The position numbers were made by a program, and so were the translations under genes. The notes beneath the pieces are model-generated. The model was not told the DNA's origin. It saw only the letters and a program-made list of their open reading frames with translations, and did no database searches. This document shows positions 11,030 to 22,813 of a DNA stretch of 64,000 nt, piece after piece. How positions within the stretch are numbered: position 1 is the first letter of the stretch; every line of letters starts with the position of its first letter. This DNA comes from Metarhizium brunneum (lineage: Eukaryota; Ascomycota; Sordariomycetes; Hypocreales; Clavicipitaceae): assembly GCF_013426205.1 (NCBI RefSeq), contig NC_089425.1, positions 1-64,000 of the forward strand, in the 5' to 3' direction.

Positions 11030-12227
11030 ACAGGGATACGTTGGCGGCGTTGGCCAAAGCAGCATGGTACCGAATACACCAAGTCAAATGTGCTTGATGC
11101 AAAAACTGAAAACTGATGGGATAGAAAGAGCAGTGACCACACTGCTCGCCCGAAATCTTGACCCCTCCCTCCATGACAGAATTTCCTCCATTGCTCTACG
11201 CTCGCCCGCTTGGTATTATGTCTCTCGCTATAGCCACCACAGTCCTAGATGCGACGGCAAATTTCACGTCCTGGCTGGACTTGCCCCTACGGAAATACAC
11301 CACGTTTCTGATATACCTCAGCGACCCAACTAAGCGCCTTATTCGAGCAATCTTGCGGTAACCGGGCCGATGGCGCAGCAGATGCTCCCGGTATGTCTCG
11401 GCCAAATCGACTCCTGCTACGCCAATCCAGCAATATCTCATCTATTGGATGGCCAAGGGCGATTGCCTGTCGAGTGGCTGTTGCACATTGGCCAGGATGA
11501 GATGCTCTTTGAAAAAGACGACACGTCTTGGCGGACGAACGGCCGGCCGGGACACGTCACCTTTACCAATCACGATGCCATGCCGCTGCAGCACGACACC
11601 CAAAACGCCCTTGTCGACTGCGTCTAGGTCCCGGTGATTCGGTGAATAGTCCAGATGCGGAGCCCTTCACGGCGTACGGAGTACAGAAACGGGAAAGGCG
11701 CTGTTCGGCTGAGCAAAGGCGTTGTGCCGGACGGCCCCCACTCACACTGCCTCGTTTAAGAGAGATCAACCAGACCGGACCACATGCAGACTTGACCAGA
11801 CTCTTCTTTGTCACTTGGATCCCGACGGGTAAGTCTCTGCGGGCCACTATCGAGACGGACGCCAAGGTGCGACACAACGCCCCCTTTGCCCCCTTTACCC
11901 CGACAACATGCAAATAGATATAGAGGCCAACCTCTAACTCGCTCTTCTTGTGTATCTGAAGAGCCCAGAGACGCGTATATTACAAGTTTATTTGGCTCTT
12001 TGCATGGCAAGAAACCATGACAAATAATTGTATTAAGATAGAAAAGAATCAAGAGACCAATATATCCATCGAGCTATGTACACACTTTATAAGTCCCGTG
12101 GCCTTGTAACCTTAGTAGTTTGAATACGATATATCGGTGAAACAACTTGCCGGTAATACTAGTACTCTTGTCCTGCTCAAGTCGAGCTTTATTACACAAG
12201 CGCATGCACCAAATCTTGTGCAAAGGT
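11030..12227. other. Gene-poor stretch, no recognised product
   Basis: Several overlapping ORFs of 60-140 codons occur on both strands (for example plus 11370-11627 and minus 11563-11913), but none has a recognisable domain and none dominates. It may hold a further decayed gene. I see nothing I can name. Confidence 0.4.
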
Positions 12228-12838
12228 TACTCACAGTTGTACGACTTGTGGTTGTAAACTTTGCCTGAGATCTTAGTTCTTGCTATACATAACATTCTTA
12301 GTACTCTAAAGCTCATCTTACAATGCTTCAGCGAAGAGGGGTGTTGCTTACCCGCATTAGAAATGCTGTTAAGGGTTTTTCTCTTGTCTTTTACTTCCCC
12401 CTTGTACTCGTACAATTCATGCCCACCTTTCACCTCAACATATGGTCCGGCGTAGTCGCTCACGGCGGCACCGTCACCGTTCGGCTTTTTTTGCCAACTG
12501 GGGTCGTTGAATTGGAGCCCGTACTCGTAGTAGCCGTTGCTGTTGCCGATAACAACGTCCTTGTGGCGACCGCCAGTATCTTTTATCAGTTGGTAGAGCC
12601 CATCGTGTTTCGCGCCGCTGCGGTCATCGTAGGTAGACGGACGCTTAATCCATACGTGAAGCCTCGTCGCGTCTTTGCCCGCGGGCACTGGAGGAGCAGA
12701 GAAGTTTGGAACTTCATTTTGGGAAAGATTTGACTTAAAATTTGGGGAGATAGTCTTGTAAAGAGACGAGAATTTAGATCTGGTAGTGTATACTCTAATG
12801 TTGTGCGGATTCAGCCAAGAACAGCGAGAACTCGGCAT
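12228..12838 (-). CDS. Hypothetical protein, probably spliced
   Basis: The ORF of about 203 codons from an ATG at 12838 is unknown to me. Its central part is rich in Tyr, Gly and Lys (VIGNSNGYYEYGLQFND). Near the end, GTAAGC at 12351 and a CTAAG..CAG acceptor at 12265 bound an 87-nt in-frame intron. Splicing it would give the ending KVYNHKSYNCE. The first 40 or so residues are less convincing and may be intron; a plausible coding exon in another frame lies just upstream (12805-12890). Start and exon 1 are therefore uncertain. Confidence 0.4.
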
Positions 12839-13021
12839 TCTTATAATTGTTAGTGTAGCTCGCAGGCACAGGTTCTGCCGAGAACATTACTCTCCCTGCT
12901 AGTACGACGGTGCTTATCTCACTCGTTTAGGCCAACAACGCGCCCTACTTTCAGAGCTGATATGGTATGATGTGGCAATTGTAGAGGTGCTGTATACAGC
13001 AGGGGTTGTAGCAGCAGGGGT

Positions 13022-13213
13022 TCAATGTTGGTGATACAGTTTGCACACCCTGTAGACTGCATTTGAAGGCTTACTGTACTCAAAGTACACAGCCACCCCG
13101 TTGTTCGCCCGAACACGCTTATAAGGCAACTCAAGTGGAAATCTTGAATTAAAATGCACTTCAGCGTCTGCTGTTACACGACCTTGGTCACTTTCGGTCT
13201 CCGCCTCGCTCAT
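13022..13213 (-). CDS. Small hypothetical ORF, possibly an upstream exon
   Basis: A 63-codon ORF starts at an ATG at 13213 (MSEAETESDQGRV) and has balanced, protein-like composition. It has no known motif. A GTAAGC donor lies inside it at about 13077, so it could be the first exon of the minus-strand gene ending at 12228. I could not find a junction that joins the two in frame. Confidence 0.25.
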   Translation of the reverse strand: MSEAETESDQGRVTADAEVHFNSRFPLELPYKRVRANNGVAVYFEYSKPSNAVYRVCKLYHQH

Positions 13214-13647
13214 GGCACCGACTAGTAATTATAAGAAAAAGGTTAGATTGTAGTAAGCAGGGAGAATACTCTTGTCAGCAAACCCATATTTCACGAGCAT
13301 TAGATTGACTATAATGTTTTGTAAAAGGTAGTAGTTTCTTGCGCTAGGACAATACAGCCGTCGCTAGTATAATAACATGTATTCCTGGCCGTCGTATAAA
13401 TATATTATGCGAGATTGTGTAGGGACGTTTAATTGCAAAGGATGGAGGATTTATTACTAGGGATATAGGGTTGCCAAAAACGTGGGATTTCCATGGATTT
13501 CCAAGGACCAACACTTTACCAGAACCTTGTCCGTCACGTGACGGATTGCGCCTCTTTTTAACACGCTGCCTTTTGGCAGTTTTGGCCACCATCTACATTA
13601 GAAAACACAATTAACGGCCTCTACACCAGGTTATCAACGTCGCAATC

Positions 13648-14798
13648 ATGGAGATAGAACCAGACTGCATTATTAGCTCTGAAAGTTTCGACAAGTATGC
13701 ACTTGACGAACGCCGTCGAACCTCCAACGAAAGAGTTCAAGACTTCCTAGATCGAGGCCTTATGAGCCAAGGTGAGGTTCAAAGTAAGGCGTTATCTCAG
13801 CTCGTTCTAATCCAGTCTAGTTGTCGTTTACCAGAGGTTTACAGAGGAGTTATCTGAGAGACTTACCAGTTTTAAACGGTCTGATCAACCTGCCGTAATA
13901 GAAGACATCAGACATTTATTCCGTCGACTGTGCGACCCAAAGAACGGATGTAGGTTATGGCTGGTTATAGTGAGTTCCTCTGAATCTGAGGCTGACATGA
14001 GACGCAGACCTCTCTGAGGCGGCGTTCAAGCGCCTAGTTGCGGAGAGGCTCTCTGAATTTGGAGTCAATAAATCATCGAATGCACCCGCGCTGCTTTTCA
14101 AAGTTTGCAGCTCGCATGCATTCTACCCCTTTCCAGCATCAAACAGCGGCTCAGAACAGGCTGAGATCGATGAGGATAGTTTTGTGCGCGCAGTTTGTCT
14201 ACTAACGCTAAGTCCTGCCCAACGACACGGCAACCAAGTTCCGGGAACTGTGCATCGCTGTTCTTCAGGAATCTGGGGCCCACATGATGGTTGGTATATT
14301 GCCATCCGCGGTAAAGACGCGAGCGACTTCCGCAGACGGTTGTTCCGGAGCATTGCTCTTCCTGCCAGCTCTGGCACCAGCACCAGCTACGACACAAAAA
14401 TAACGGTCCCTCGGTTTATATGGTTCAAATCTGAAAACGAAGAAACTGATTTTGGGCCTGAACCCGACCAGCAGGTTGTTGTTACAGAGGACGAGAGCGA
14501 GTTATTGATCGATATTATAGACGTCCTTTCAGAGTGTCCGCCCGAAGCTGATAGGCTGACTGCAAACCCGTTTCGCGAAAGTTACTGTATCGTCCTACCA
14601 TCGCTGCCAAAACGGATTGGCGACTTATCTATGCTTTTTATCCCTAGGATGGAGCTTGTGGCGTTATTAGAGCTGGTCCACCAAGTACAGGGGGAAAACT
14701 TGGTGGATTTAGCAGCGGCGATTAGAGGGCTTGGTAATGAGGAGAAAATTAGCTGGAAGAGGTTCGACTCTGCAATGTCGGAGCAATCCGTGAGTTGA
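13648..14798 (+). CDS. Hypothetical protein, 3-exon model
   Basis: Exons 13648-13771, 13821-13949 and 14008-14798 join in phase to give 347 aa. The introns are 49 and 58 nt, with GTGAGG..TAG and GTAGGT..CAG ends and a CTGAC branch in the second. The protein starts MEIEPDCIISSESFDKYALD, is acidic and helical, and has an aromatic-rich middle (WGPHDGWYIAIRGKDASDF). I recognise no domain. A better GTGAGT donor at 13970 is out of phase, so the second junction is the weaker one. Confidence 0.5.
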
Positions 14799-15527
14799 TT
14801 CGGATTAAGATATAAAAAACTCTCTTATCAGCTAATATAATGTTACAGGAATATATTGCCGCTAGTATTTCGAAGATTTTTAGCGCCCTTTTAATTACCT
14901 AAAAGAGAACTAGATCTTATAATTTTATTATTTTTATTTGAAATTTAGCTAGATACCTCATCCAGGCAGCACCCAACCAAGGCAAGAGATTCAGCTGGAC
15001 ACAATGGAGACCAAGCACTTACTTCCAATTACGATCCAGTCTACTGGTTCGAGGCTACCGTATTATTCGTCTTTCGCTTCTGGAAGTCCTAGTCAACGGC
15101 GCCATCGTCCCTAACAGCCGCGGCGCTGCCCTCACACGACTGGCCGCTCTCGGCCGGCGTATCTGTTGCCGCTTGGTCAGCCGCCGACGCGGTACGTGTG
15201 TAGTGTTAGTTAAATCTGGAGGTAATAATCCAGCGAGACGGGCGCCACACGAGGGGGTCGGGCACCCAGACCCATGGATAGGCACGTATGGCAGAATAAC
15301 TCGGGAGCACCATGGCCTTTAGTGGGATGACGATGTTTTTTTTCGTCGACCTTGAGAGTCTGTGCATGTGATGGCGTCCATTTGGCGATGTGTATGGGAG
15401 TGTATAGACGCACAGTCTCCATCAAGACAGCCAGGCAGCGCTTAAGTCGAGGATGGTCGGCGTTGTAATCCCACTCAACCTCCCGTAAACGACGCTCACC
15501 AAAACCCTGCCAAACCTCGTCGTGGAT
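14799..15527. other. Intergenic, no supported gene
   Basis: The left half (14800-14960) is AT-rich. Short minus-strand ORFs at 15055-15285 and 15210-15425 have no motif. Confidence 0.4.
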
Positions 15528-16590
15528 TCAATCCTGTGCAGCGGGATTGGAAGCAGGGAAGGCAACCATGAATGTCAGGGTGTGCGCAGTCCTGTCGTGG
15601 CCCGCAAAGTTGAAAACAAATATGTTGCTGTAAATCTCCTTCTCGCTCCACCCTCCCGTGGTCGACGACGATGCTTTTTGCTCCTTTGTTGATGCCTGCA
15701 CGAGGACTGTCATGAGGTTGCCATCCCTGGCCGTGCCGTCGACACTTTGGCAGTTTTGAAGGCGCTTTTCTTGCTCGTAAAGATCATTCATATACGGCTG
15801 GAATGAGACACAGGCCTCGTGAATTCGCCGCAATTTTTTGGGCAGCCAGGGCTTGGCCAGAAACTGGGCGCCGAGAGCCATGATGAGGACGCAGTTGTCA
15901 AGCACGGTCTGGATAGACGCCTTGTAGTCTGTTTCGGACCGTACCAGACATTCGTCGTTTGCTTCTCCAGGTGGCCATGAAAGGGGATAGACTAGCCGGA
16001 TCCAGCTCGAGACAGAGCACGGAGCGACAAGGTGCGTGTATCATCGGTGGTGCTTCGAATTTCTGGTTTCGAGGCCCAGTAACGAACCATGTCTGCCGCC
16101 TGAGCAATAGTTTCGAGCCAGACCAGCTGGTTGTTGTTCTCGTTGAAGCATGTGGCCCTCACTTTTCGCTGCTTCTTCCATTGCTGGCCTTCAACCTACA
16201 GCGCAGTAGCGTGTCAAGTTAGTAAGCAGGCTCCGTACAAGGTCAAGAGGACACGGGGCAATAAACCGTCGAGAGATTTGGCCCAAAGACATTGAGAAAC
16301 TCTAGCATGAGTCAACGCACGGGCAGGACAGAGGTCTCAAGCAGGACGCACCGAATAGATGCAGCGGCCGTGGCGGATCCGATCTGCGCTTGAAAATTTC
16401 CACCAGGCTGTCTGGATTGCAAATGTAGAGCGAATTACCGCCCGGTGTAACCTGCATGAAGACGTCGACCATTTCGACATGCGACCTACATCTCTTATCA
16501 ACCTTCTAGCTGCGCCAGGAAATGTCGCGGGAGAGGATAGCCAGGGCAGAGTATTTGGGAAAATACAACATGGTGCGTACCTCGAATCCC
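15528..16590 (-). pseudogene. Cytochrome P450 relic, N-terminal half
   Basis: Reading leftward on the minus strand, a frame from about 16500 gives a P450-like stretch (VFMQVTPGGNSLYICNPDSL, then EIFKRRSDPPRPLHLF). After frame changes and stops at about 16350-15905, a second stretch (15905-15528) reads through the C-to-I helix region and ends just after the I-helix oxygen-binding motif, here FAGHDRTA (family form AGxDTT). The ExxR, PERF and haem-cysteine regions are absent, as is a membrane anchor. The gene is truncated and frameshifted and cannot make an active monooxygenase. Confidence 0.8.
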
Positions 16591-17455
16591 GCACGTGCTC
16601 GTGCTCTCACGTCATACCAGTTGACATGTAGTTTGGCGGCTGATGGTTGGATGCCGTTGTGCCATGTTCTGTCAAGCCAGTTGGTCCATGTTAAACTTGA
16701 CATTTGACACCTCCCAGCCGCTGCACTCGCGGGGCCGAGCTCCTCGCTTCGTGGTACATATGAGTATCTCAACATTGACCGCTGACCAACGCCGTGGGCT
16801 TTGTTGGCCCTGTCTGGTCCATGTCTGGTCTGGCTGCCTCGTTCAAATTAATAACTCCACCTCGGGCATGACGTTTATGTAGCTTCTATCTCTTTATTGA
16901 TCTCTCTTAAAAGATCTGTATTACACAAGACGTGGGCAATAACCCAAAGGGAAGTATTATACACATCATAAAAATAGTCCAAAGTCAAGCCCTATTTAAG
17001 AGTGCTTTATTTGCCTAATCTAGCGTTTAATATATACTTGAAAGCTCTAGTAAGGGTAGCGCTCGCTCCCGGAAAATTCGTACTGGAGCCGGGTAGGTCA
17101 CCAAGATATACTGGTCTCCCCATGTCAGGATTTCTAAAGCTAAGTATACCAAGCCGGGTAGCAAGAAAGTTAGTATTTATATCTGACCCTGATTGTATTG
17201 CTAGGTATTACCGCGGTTTCGAGGCTGTCCCCACGCGGTAAAGGGAGATTGTCTATTCTTAGTTTACTATAATATGCGCCAGGAAAGTAAGCAACACGGT
17301 ACTATATATTAAGCAAGCTTAGCTGCGGTAGTAGTTGTTTATAAAAATCAATTCTATATTCCTAATACGCCTCGATAAAAGCTTCTAGAGTCGACCCGCT
17401 AGGGGAGAATCGCCGTTTATACGGCTTGACCTGTTAACAGACCGCTTATCCGGCC
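16591..17455. other. Intergenic, partly AT-rich
   Basis: A 79-codon plus ORF at 17002-17241 and others carry no recognisable motif. From about 16880 the sequence is enriched in A+T, possibly mildly RIP-mutated. Confidence 0.4.
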
Positions 17456-17887
17456 TTATTTGCTATTGACTTTCTTGGCCGCATTTTTCTTTTCCTCCTC
17501 ACGAAATAACTTCTCTCTTTCCTCCTTGGTTATGTTCTTTGCGTCCTGCTCCTCCTTCTCCCCTTGCTTCTTCTTCTCTTTCTTTTTCTGGCTAATAAAG
17601 TCCTTACCCTCCCGGGTTGCGCAAAATTTCTTTCCCTTTCTACGATTATTGATATCCTCCTACTTCTGTTTGTTCTCCTTAAACTCCTTGTCTAATCCAT
17701 TTTGAAACTCTTCTTCCTCCTGCTTGGTACGCTCCGGGACCGCTGGTGCAGGCTTTCCACCCGGAAACCCCGTGATACGGTCAGGGACTGACGAGCTAGT
17801 CTCCGCTGGATAGCCACCCAGCTCTGTCTGGTTTCTAACAGAGGTGCCGGCGGGAGCGGCCGCAATACCCTGGGCAGCCAAGGCCAC
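17456..17887 (-). pseudogene. Lys/Glu-rich protein remnant with internal stop
   Basis: One minus-strand frame runs from 17887 to a TAA at 17456 but is crossed by a TAG at 17660-17662. The first part is Pro/Gly-rich (ITGFPGGKPAPAVPERT). The rest is extremely charged (KEFKENKQK, then KKKEKKKQGEKEEQD), typical of a long single helix or coiled coil. No ATG opens the frame, and a poly-T/A tract lies just outside it. The family is unknown. Compositionally it resembles the charged middle of the ART-like protein at 2965-5697, but I cannot show homology. Confidence 0.45.
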
Positions 17888-20629
17888 TAGGTTTTTTTTT
17901 CAAGTTAGGTAGCTGTTTGATAAGTAATATGTGACGTGGGTAATATTAACTAACAAGATATAAAGAAGCTAATGCGAACCATAGTAACAGTAATAGCCTT
18001 TGCAAGAATACCGGTTTTAAGAGATTTGATAATAAGCTGAAGACTAAAATCTTAAATAATAAAGAAAGTTATATACTTGTAACTTAGTAATATAAGTAGA
18101 AAGAGCGTTTATATCGGCCTTACATATATAGCTCTACGGAGAACAGTCTAAGATTATTTTATAAGTCTCTTGCATAAAACCCGAGTCCTTAATAATTTAG
18201 TATACTCGTGTAGTCTACCTCTAGTCATATTATCTGGTCTTGTTTATTTAATACAGCGCTTGTTTTACTAGCAAGTTTCGATTGAGTAGGTATACCCACA
18301 TCGGAGACTCGGCGCATAAATAAACTAGGGCCGCATAAAATTGTCTTGTAGCTGCTTCTTTGAATTATCAACTTCGAAATGCCAGTCTGTTGTTTTCTTG
18401 TGCCTTGGTCCATTTTTTTTGCTATATTATGCGTCGAGAGTTGACTAATTTAAACGACTAATTTCATGCCAACTTATGCGTCTCAAGTTAATTGCCTTTA
18501 GTGGTCCTGCCTTTTCGTTAGAAAGGTCCTTTAATACCTGGCTGCCTCCAGTCCCACAACCGACGCTAAGAAAAGGCCAGAAAAAACCTCCCCTTCGAAG
18601 GATTTCCAAAACAGGAGATATAAGCTAGTGTGACAAGGGTTCAATTATGAAGGCTTGGAGCGATAAAGGGCTCAATTCAATAATAATCTCGTAGGATGTC
18701 AAAGGTCCTGAGTTGCTACGAGAAAGGAAGAGAAGGGTGACCGCCTTATATACATGAAAGGAACGCCCGGGCCTATGGTCCTTGCCCGGGCACGTGTTCC
18801 AGCTGTGTAACTAACAAGTCCTGTATCGGCGAGGCCCCTTTGTTGGGCCTCACGATCTGTTGGGCCTTTTCCGTGTAACAGCTAGTCCGTCGGCTGAGTT
18901 CCTATTACAATAGCGTTATGACCCGGATATTCGCACTGCGGATATAACGTATAGTATGGAATAGGACACGAATTATATTTCCCCTGACACGAGTGTTTTA
19001 TCCAACGCAGGGTCCGCTCAAGTTGACTCGTGTATGCTAGAGCTTCTCGAGTCAAGCATAGAGCCTTCAAATGAGAATAACGAAAAGCACCCCGAGTGGG
19101 GAGAGGGGCTGGTTAGAGACAATGCACTACCCACCAAATGACTCGAATACGTTGTGGAGATAATAAACTGCTTGGAATTAGACAGTGATAACGTCGGTGG
19201 TCTTTAATAAACTATGCCGGCCCCTGCTTCGGATTTGCTAATAGAGGCAGTATTTTGGTGACTCGAAGGAAGCTTCCAAGCCCTGTAGTACAAGTTGAAA
19301 GAAATGGGCAAACTTTCTTCGGGATGTAGCAAAATCACTCATGATAGAACAACAGCAGAATACTGTCAGAGATTTTGACTGCCTTGATAATCAAAGTAAA
19401 TGTCGAGGTTGCCGAAACCGTCGACTTTCCCTGTTGTAGTAAACTGAGGCAGCTTGTATAGCCTGTTCTCTTGCACTCGCCAGTTGAAGCCAGTCTTCCG
19501 GTATTAAGAAAGCCGCCTTATCTCAGATGGAGAAACGCTATATTTGTCGACATCAGAAAAGGTAACAACATCAGGCCTCCTTTGTGACAAGCGCAGATGA
19601 ATGGGCTTTGAACATGTGTTCAAATATCAATTTAATAATCGACTTTGAGGTATCAAAAGTCCTTGGTTTTGGGGGGGTCTTCAGGGACTAGAGGCCTTTA
19701 TAAATGCAAGACGTCGGTGAGGGCTAGTGCCTGAGGCGGCCCTCGGTTTTGGTCCGGCTCCGGTTGCTTGCGATACCCTTCTTTGTTGTTATGTAACCTT
19801 TGTGATCTGATGTGACGTATTTCGCAAGAGCTCCGAGCCCGCTTTTATCTGACGCGGATGTTTAAACAGTCGGACGCTATGGCATATCATTGTCGCGACA
19901 AGTTACCATGTATCGACCCAACCAGCCGAGCGGTTCGAGCCGAGTGGCTTCAATCAACCAGGGTTGGCGAGTAGGGTCTGGTAGAAGCGGGACGCGGCAT
20001 TTCGTTACTTTCCGCCCCGATCGAGGGTGTAGGCGAAGACGGAACCTAAACCTAAATAGCGGGAGCGTTGGCCCGAATAGTTTTTCTAATGGGTCAAGTG
20101 CTGGTTCCAGATTGATCCCCGATATGACCCCATGATAACTGCGCCACAACTGCGTGGACCTTTTCGCGGATGTTTGCAAAGCCTCTTTCAGATTACGTAC
20201 CTCCAATATTGTATCCAGATAGACATCTGGGGGCGGAGACGGACTTTACAAAAGCGCGCTGCTACTTTGCAGTAAAGGAATTCCAAGTTACGTTTTATGC
20301 CTCACCCCGCCTATTTTCTTGCACAAATCAACGAACACTAAACCTGAACGGCCTGGAACGGTTAGCCGGAACCACAGGTCCAGCGAACTACTACTATGTG
20401 CTATGACGTAAGGAGAAAACACATCTTTATTCCTCGTAGGAAGAGCAGTATACACAAGACCACGCCTGGGATCTGTGTAAGGACATGGCGGGTTAACCTA
20501 GCCCGGCCGGAATCGGTGTTTTTGGCATCAAGGAGAATACCCGCCCCCCTCGGGCTTTATAGTCATCGCTACATGGGGCCCGGGTCTGCGCCGGTAGAGC
20601 TGTCGCCGTATACTCTGGGCGCTATTGTC
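17888..20629. other. 2.7-kb gene desert
   Basis: No ORF here has a recognisable domain. The longest are minus 19877-20206 (109 codons) and plus 19890-20135, which overlap. GC and AT patches alternate. Decayed transposon or repeat sequence is likely, but no terminal repeat or transposase motif is visible. Confidence 0.5.
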
Positions 20630-20649
20630 TTCCTACAGCTTGAGCACTG

Positions 20650-20680
20650 CCAATAGTTCTTAATGAGCGGGCATATAAAA
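20650..20680 (+). promoter_or_regulatory. CCAAT box and TATA box of the oxidoreductase gene
   Basis: CCAAT occurs at 20650-20654 and ATATAAAA at 20673-20680, about 100 bp before the ATG at 20780. The spacing suits a fungal core promoter. Confidence 0.55.
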
Positions 20681-20779
20681 TGAGCCCTGTTCCCCTTTCT
20701 TTCACTCAAAGGGCATATGCAAAAAAATATCTACTTCTGCTTTCTTTAGCTAAACTACAATTTGTTATCAACCTCAACT

Positions 20780-22180
20780 ATGGCCGAAACGATATCTACA
20801 GATTATCTAGTTATCGGGGCCGGTGCCATGGGCATGGCGTTTGTGGACACCCTGCTTTCGGATACAAAAGCCACTGCGGTCATCGTGGACAGATATGACA
20901 GCCCCGGTGGTCACTGGAACGTGGCCTATCCTTTTGTCCATCTTCACCAGCCATCCTCTTTCTATGGCGTCAATTCCAAGAAGCTGGGAAACGACCAAAT
21001 AGACAAGGTTGGCTTGAACAAAGGCCTGTTGGAGCTTGCCACCTCCCAAGAAGTAGTTGGCTACTATAGCCAGCTCATGTACCAGCACTTCTTGCCAAGC
21101 GGCAGAGTCACTTACTTTCCCAAATGCGAATACACTGGAGACGGCATGTTTCACCCTGTCGTCACAGGCAAATCGTTTCAAGTCGGAAAAGAAACTCGCA
21201 TTGTTGACGCAACCTTTATGAAGGTCCGCGTTCCGGCCATGGGCCCCCCAGCCTACGAGGTCGCCTCTGGCGTGAATTTGATTACCCCCAACGACCTGGC
21301 CAACATCTCCCGAGCCTACGGCAACTACACTGTCGTTGGCGCCGGTAAAACCGGCATTGATACCTGTCTCTGGCTGCTCGGCAGGGGCATCGAGCCGTCC
21401 AATATTAGCTGGATTATGCCGCGTGACTCTTGGCTACTGGATCGCGAGGCGCTTCAGCCTGGGGCAATGTTCAGCGAAAGACGCAAACAAGATCAAATGG
21501 CACGCTTCCAGGCGGCCATGTCTGCAACGTCGGTGGACGATCTCTTCAAGCGGCTAGAGTCTGCTGGCCATTTGATGCGTCTGTCTGACAAGGTCTGGCC
21601 TACAATGTACCGATGTGCGACGGTATCTATCCCAGAATTCAAACAACTTGGAAAGATTGACAGCATAATCCGCATGGGTCGCGTTATCTGCGTTGGGAAC
21701 GGCGAGGTCAAGCTGCAGGGGGGCACGTACAAGGCGAAACCAGATACTCTTTATATCAACTGCACCGCCGACGGAGCTGCCAAGCTTTTGCCCGTCCCTG
21801 TTTTTAACGGCAACAAGATTACGCTTCAGCCAGTCCGGACCTGCCAGCAGGTGTTTAGTTCCGCCTTCATCGCACACGTCGAAGCTACATATAATGACGA
21901 GAATTTGAAGAATGAAATGTGCCGGCCGATTCCTCTCCCCTACGAGACGGTGGACTGGATAAAAACTGCGATACTAAACACGGGGAATAGAAGAATATGG
22001 AACTCGAAGCCAGCAACCGTGGCGTGGCTGCTCCAGGCCCGCCTCAACTTGGATATGCACAATGCCCCTGAGGATCCGGCGGAGCGGGCGGCAGTCGAAA
22101 AACAAAAAGACGAAATGGGGGAGGCAGTGGCCCAAAGATTGATGGAGCTTGTTGGCACCAAGGGCCAAGATGCCGCCTAG
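20780..22180 (+). CDS. FAD/NAD(P)-dependent oxidoreductase (monooxygenase-like)
   Basis: The single-exon protein has 466 aa. I chose the ATG at 20780 (ACTATGGCC). The frame is open upstream, but no ATG occurs there. A dinucleotide-binding GxGxxG motif (VIGAGAMGMAF) near residues 12-20 binds FAD, followed by an acidic strand end (IVDRYDSPGGHW). A second glycine motif (VVGAGKTGIDTCLWLL) near residue 190 fits the NAD(P)H site of two-dinucleotide-binding flavoproteins related to FMOs. No signal peptide or membrane segment is visible, so it is probably cytosolic. It is the first gene of a same-strand group with a Zn2Cys6 regulator and a carboxylase. A flavin hydroxylase or dehydrogenase role in the same pathway is inferred. 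Substrate unknown. Confidence 0.88.
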   Translation: MAETISTDYLVIGAGAMGMAFVDTLLSDTKATAVIVDRYDSPGGHWNVAYPFVHLHQPSSFYGVNSKKLGNDQIDKVGLNKGLLELATSQEVVGYYSQLMYQHFLPSGRVTYFPKCEYTGDGMFHPVVTGKSFQVGKETRIVDATFMKVRVPAMGPPAYEVASGVNLITPNDLANISRAYGNYTVVGAGKTGIDTCLWLLGRGIEPSNISWIMPRDSWLLDREALQPGAMFSERRKQDQMARFQAAMSATSVDDLFKRLESAGHLMRLSDKVWPTMYRCATVSIPEFKQLGKIDSIIRMGRVICVGNGEVKLQGGTYKAKPDTLYINCTADGAAKLLPVPVFNGNKITLQPVRTCQQVFSSAFIAHVEATYNDENLKNEMCRPIPLPYETVDWIKTAILNTGNRRIWNSKPATVAWLLQARLNLDMHNAPEDPAERAAVEKQKDEMGEAVAQRLMELVGTKGQDAA

Positions 22181-22813
22181 GGCTCTGGGATTTGCAGGTA
22201 ATGATGGGGTGTGCTCGATGAGGGATCTGCCTTTGAGCCATGGTAATTCTAGCCATGGATGGATGGGTCTGGTCTTTATCATGCTATCCAATAAAGTGGC
22301 AACCTGCTCTCTCTGTCCAAAACAAACAGGTCGGAAAATATCAACTTGTTGAATGCTGAGATGACATGACAACGTGATCCAAGTAGTAAACGTCCCAGCA
22401 GCAGTCCAATATTCGCTATTCATGGCGTGATTCGAGCGGCGACGTACCAGAGCGTGGGAGTTGCATCAGGTAGTCGAAGATGAAACCGAGAGGGCGTGGC
22501 ACGAGTAGAGGACGCCTGTCTGATGTGTCAAGATTGAATTCTGCACGTCGATATAATTGCCGCCGGCTTCAACGAAAGGCACCAGACCGGACCGGACGGC
22601 CCCGCACAGTCTATTGACCAGACCATCGCTTACCTCGGTACATGTCTACTGGTCAAGTAGCACTTGAGGTGTGGACCGTGGTGTGGCCACCAATAGGCTG
22701 AACAGGACCGGCACGGAGCTTCTGATCCATTTACCAAATTAGTTACATACTGCGCCAAGAGTACCTCGGGATTTCAGAGCAGCACTGAGCTTCGTTGCAC
22801 TTTTGCAACAAGC
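22181..22813. promoter_or_regulatory. Promoter region of the regulator gene with two ACCTCGG sites
   Basis: No gene is seen. The heptamer ACCTCGG occurs at 22632-22638 and 22763-22769, the second about 45 bp before the regulator ATG. The same word is tandem in the carboxylase promoters. Autoregulation is a possible reading. Confidence 0.45.

Noticed and set aside
13950..14007. Use of the stronger GTGAGT donor at 13970 in the 13.6-14.8 kb gene
   Set aside because: It leads to a stop codon within a few residues with every nearby acceptor; the GTAGGT donor at 13950 keeps the frame.
19900..19990. GGTTCGAGCC-like word suggesting a tRNA T-loop
   Set aside because: No acceptor stem, D-arm or anticodon arm can be folded around it.
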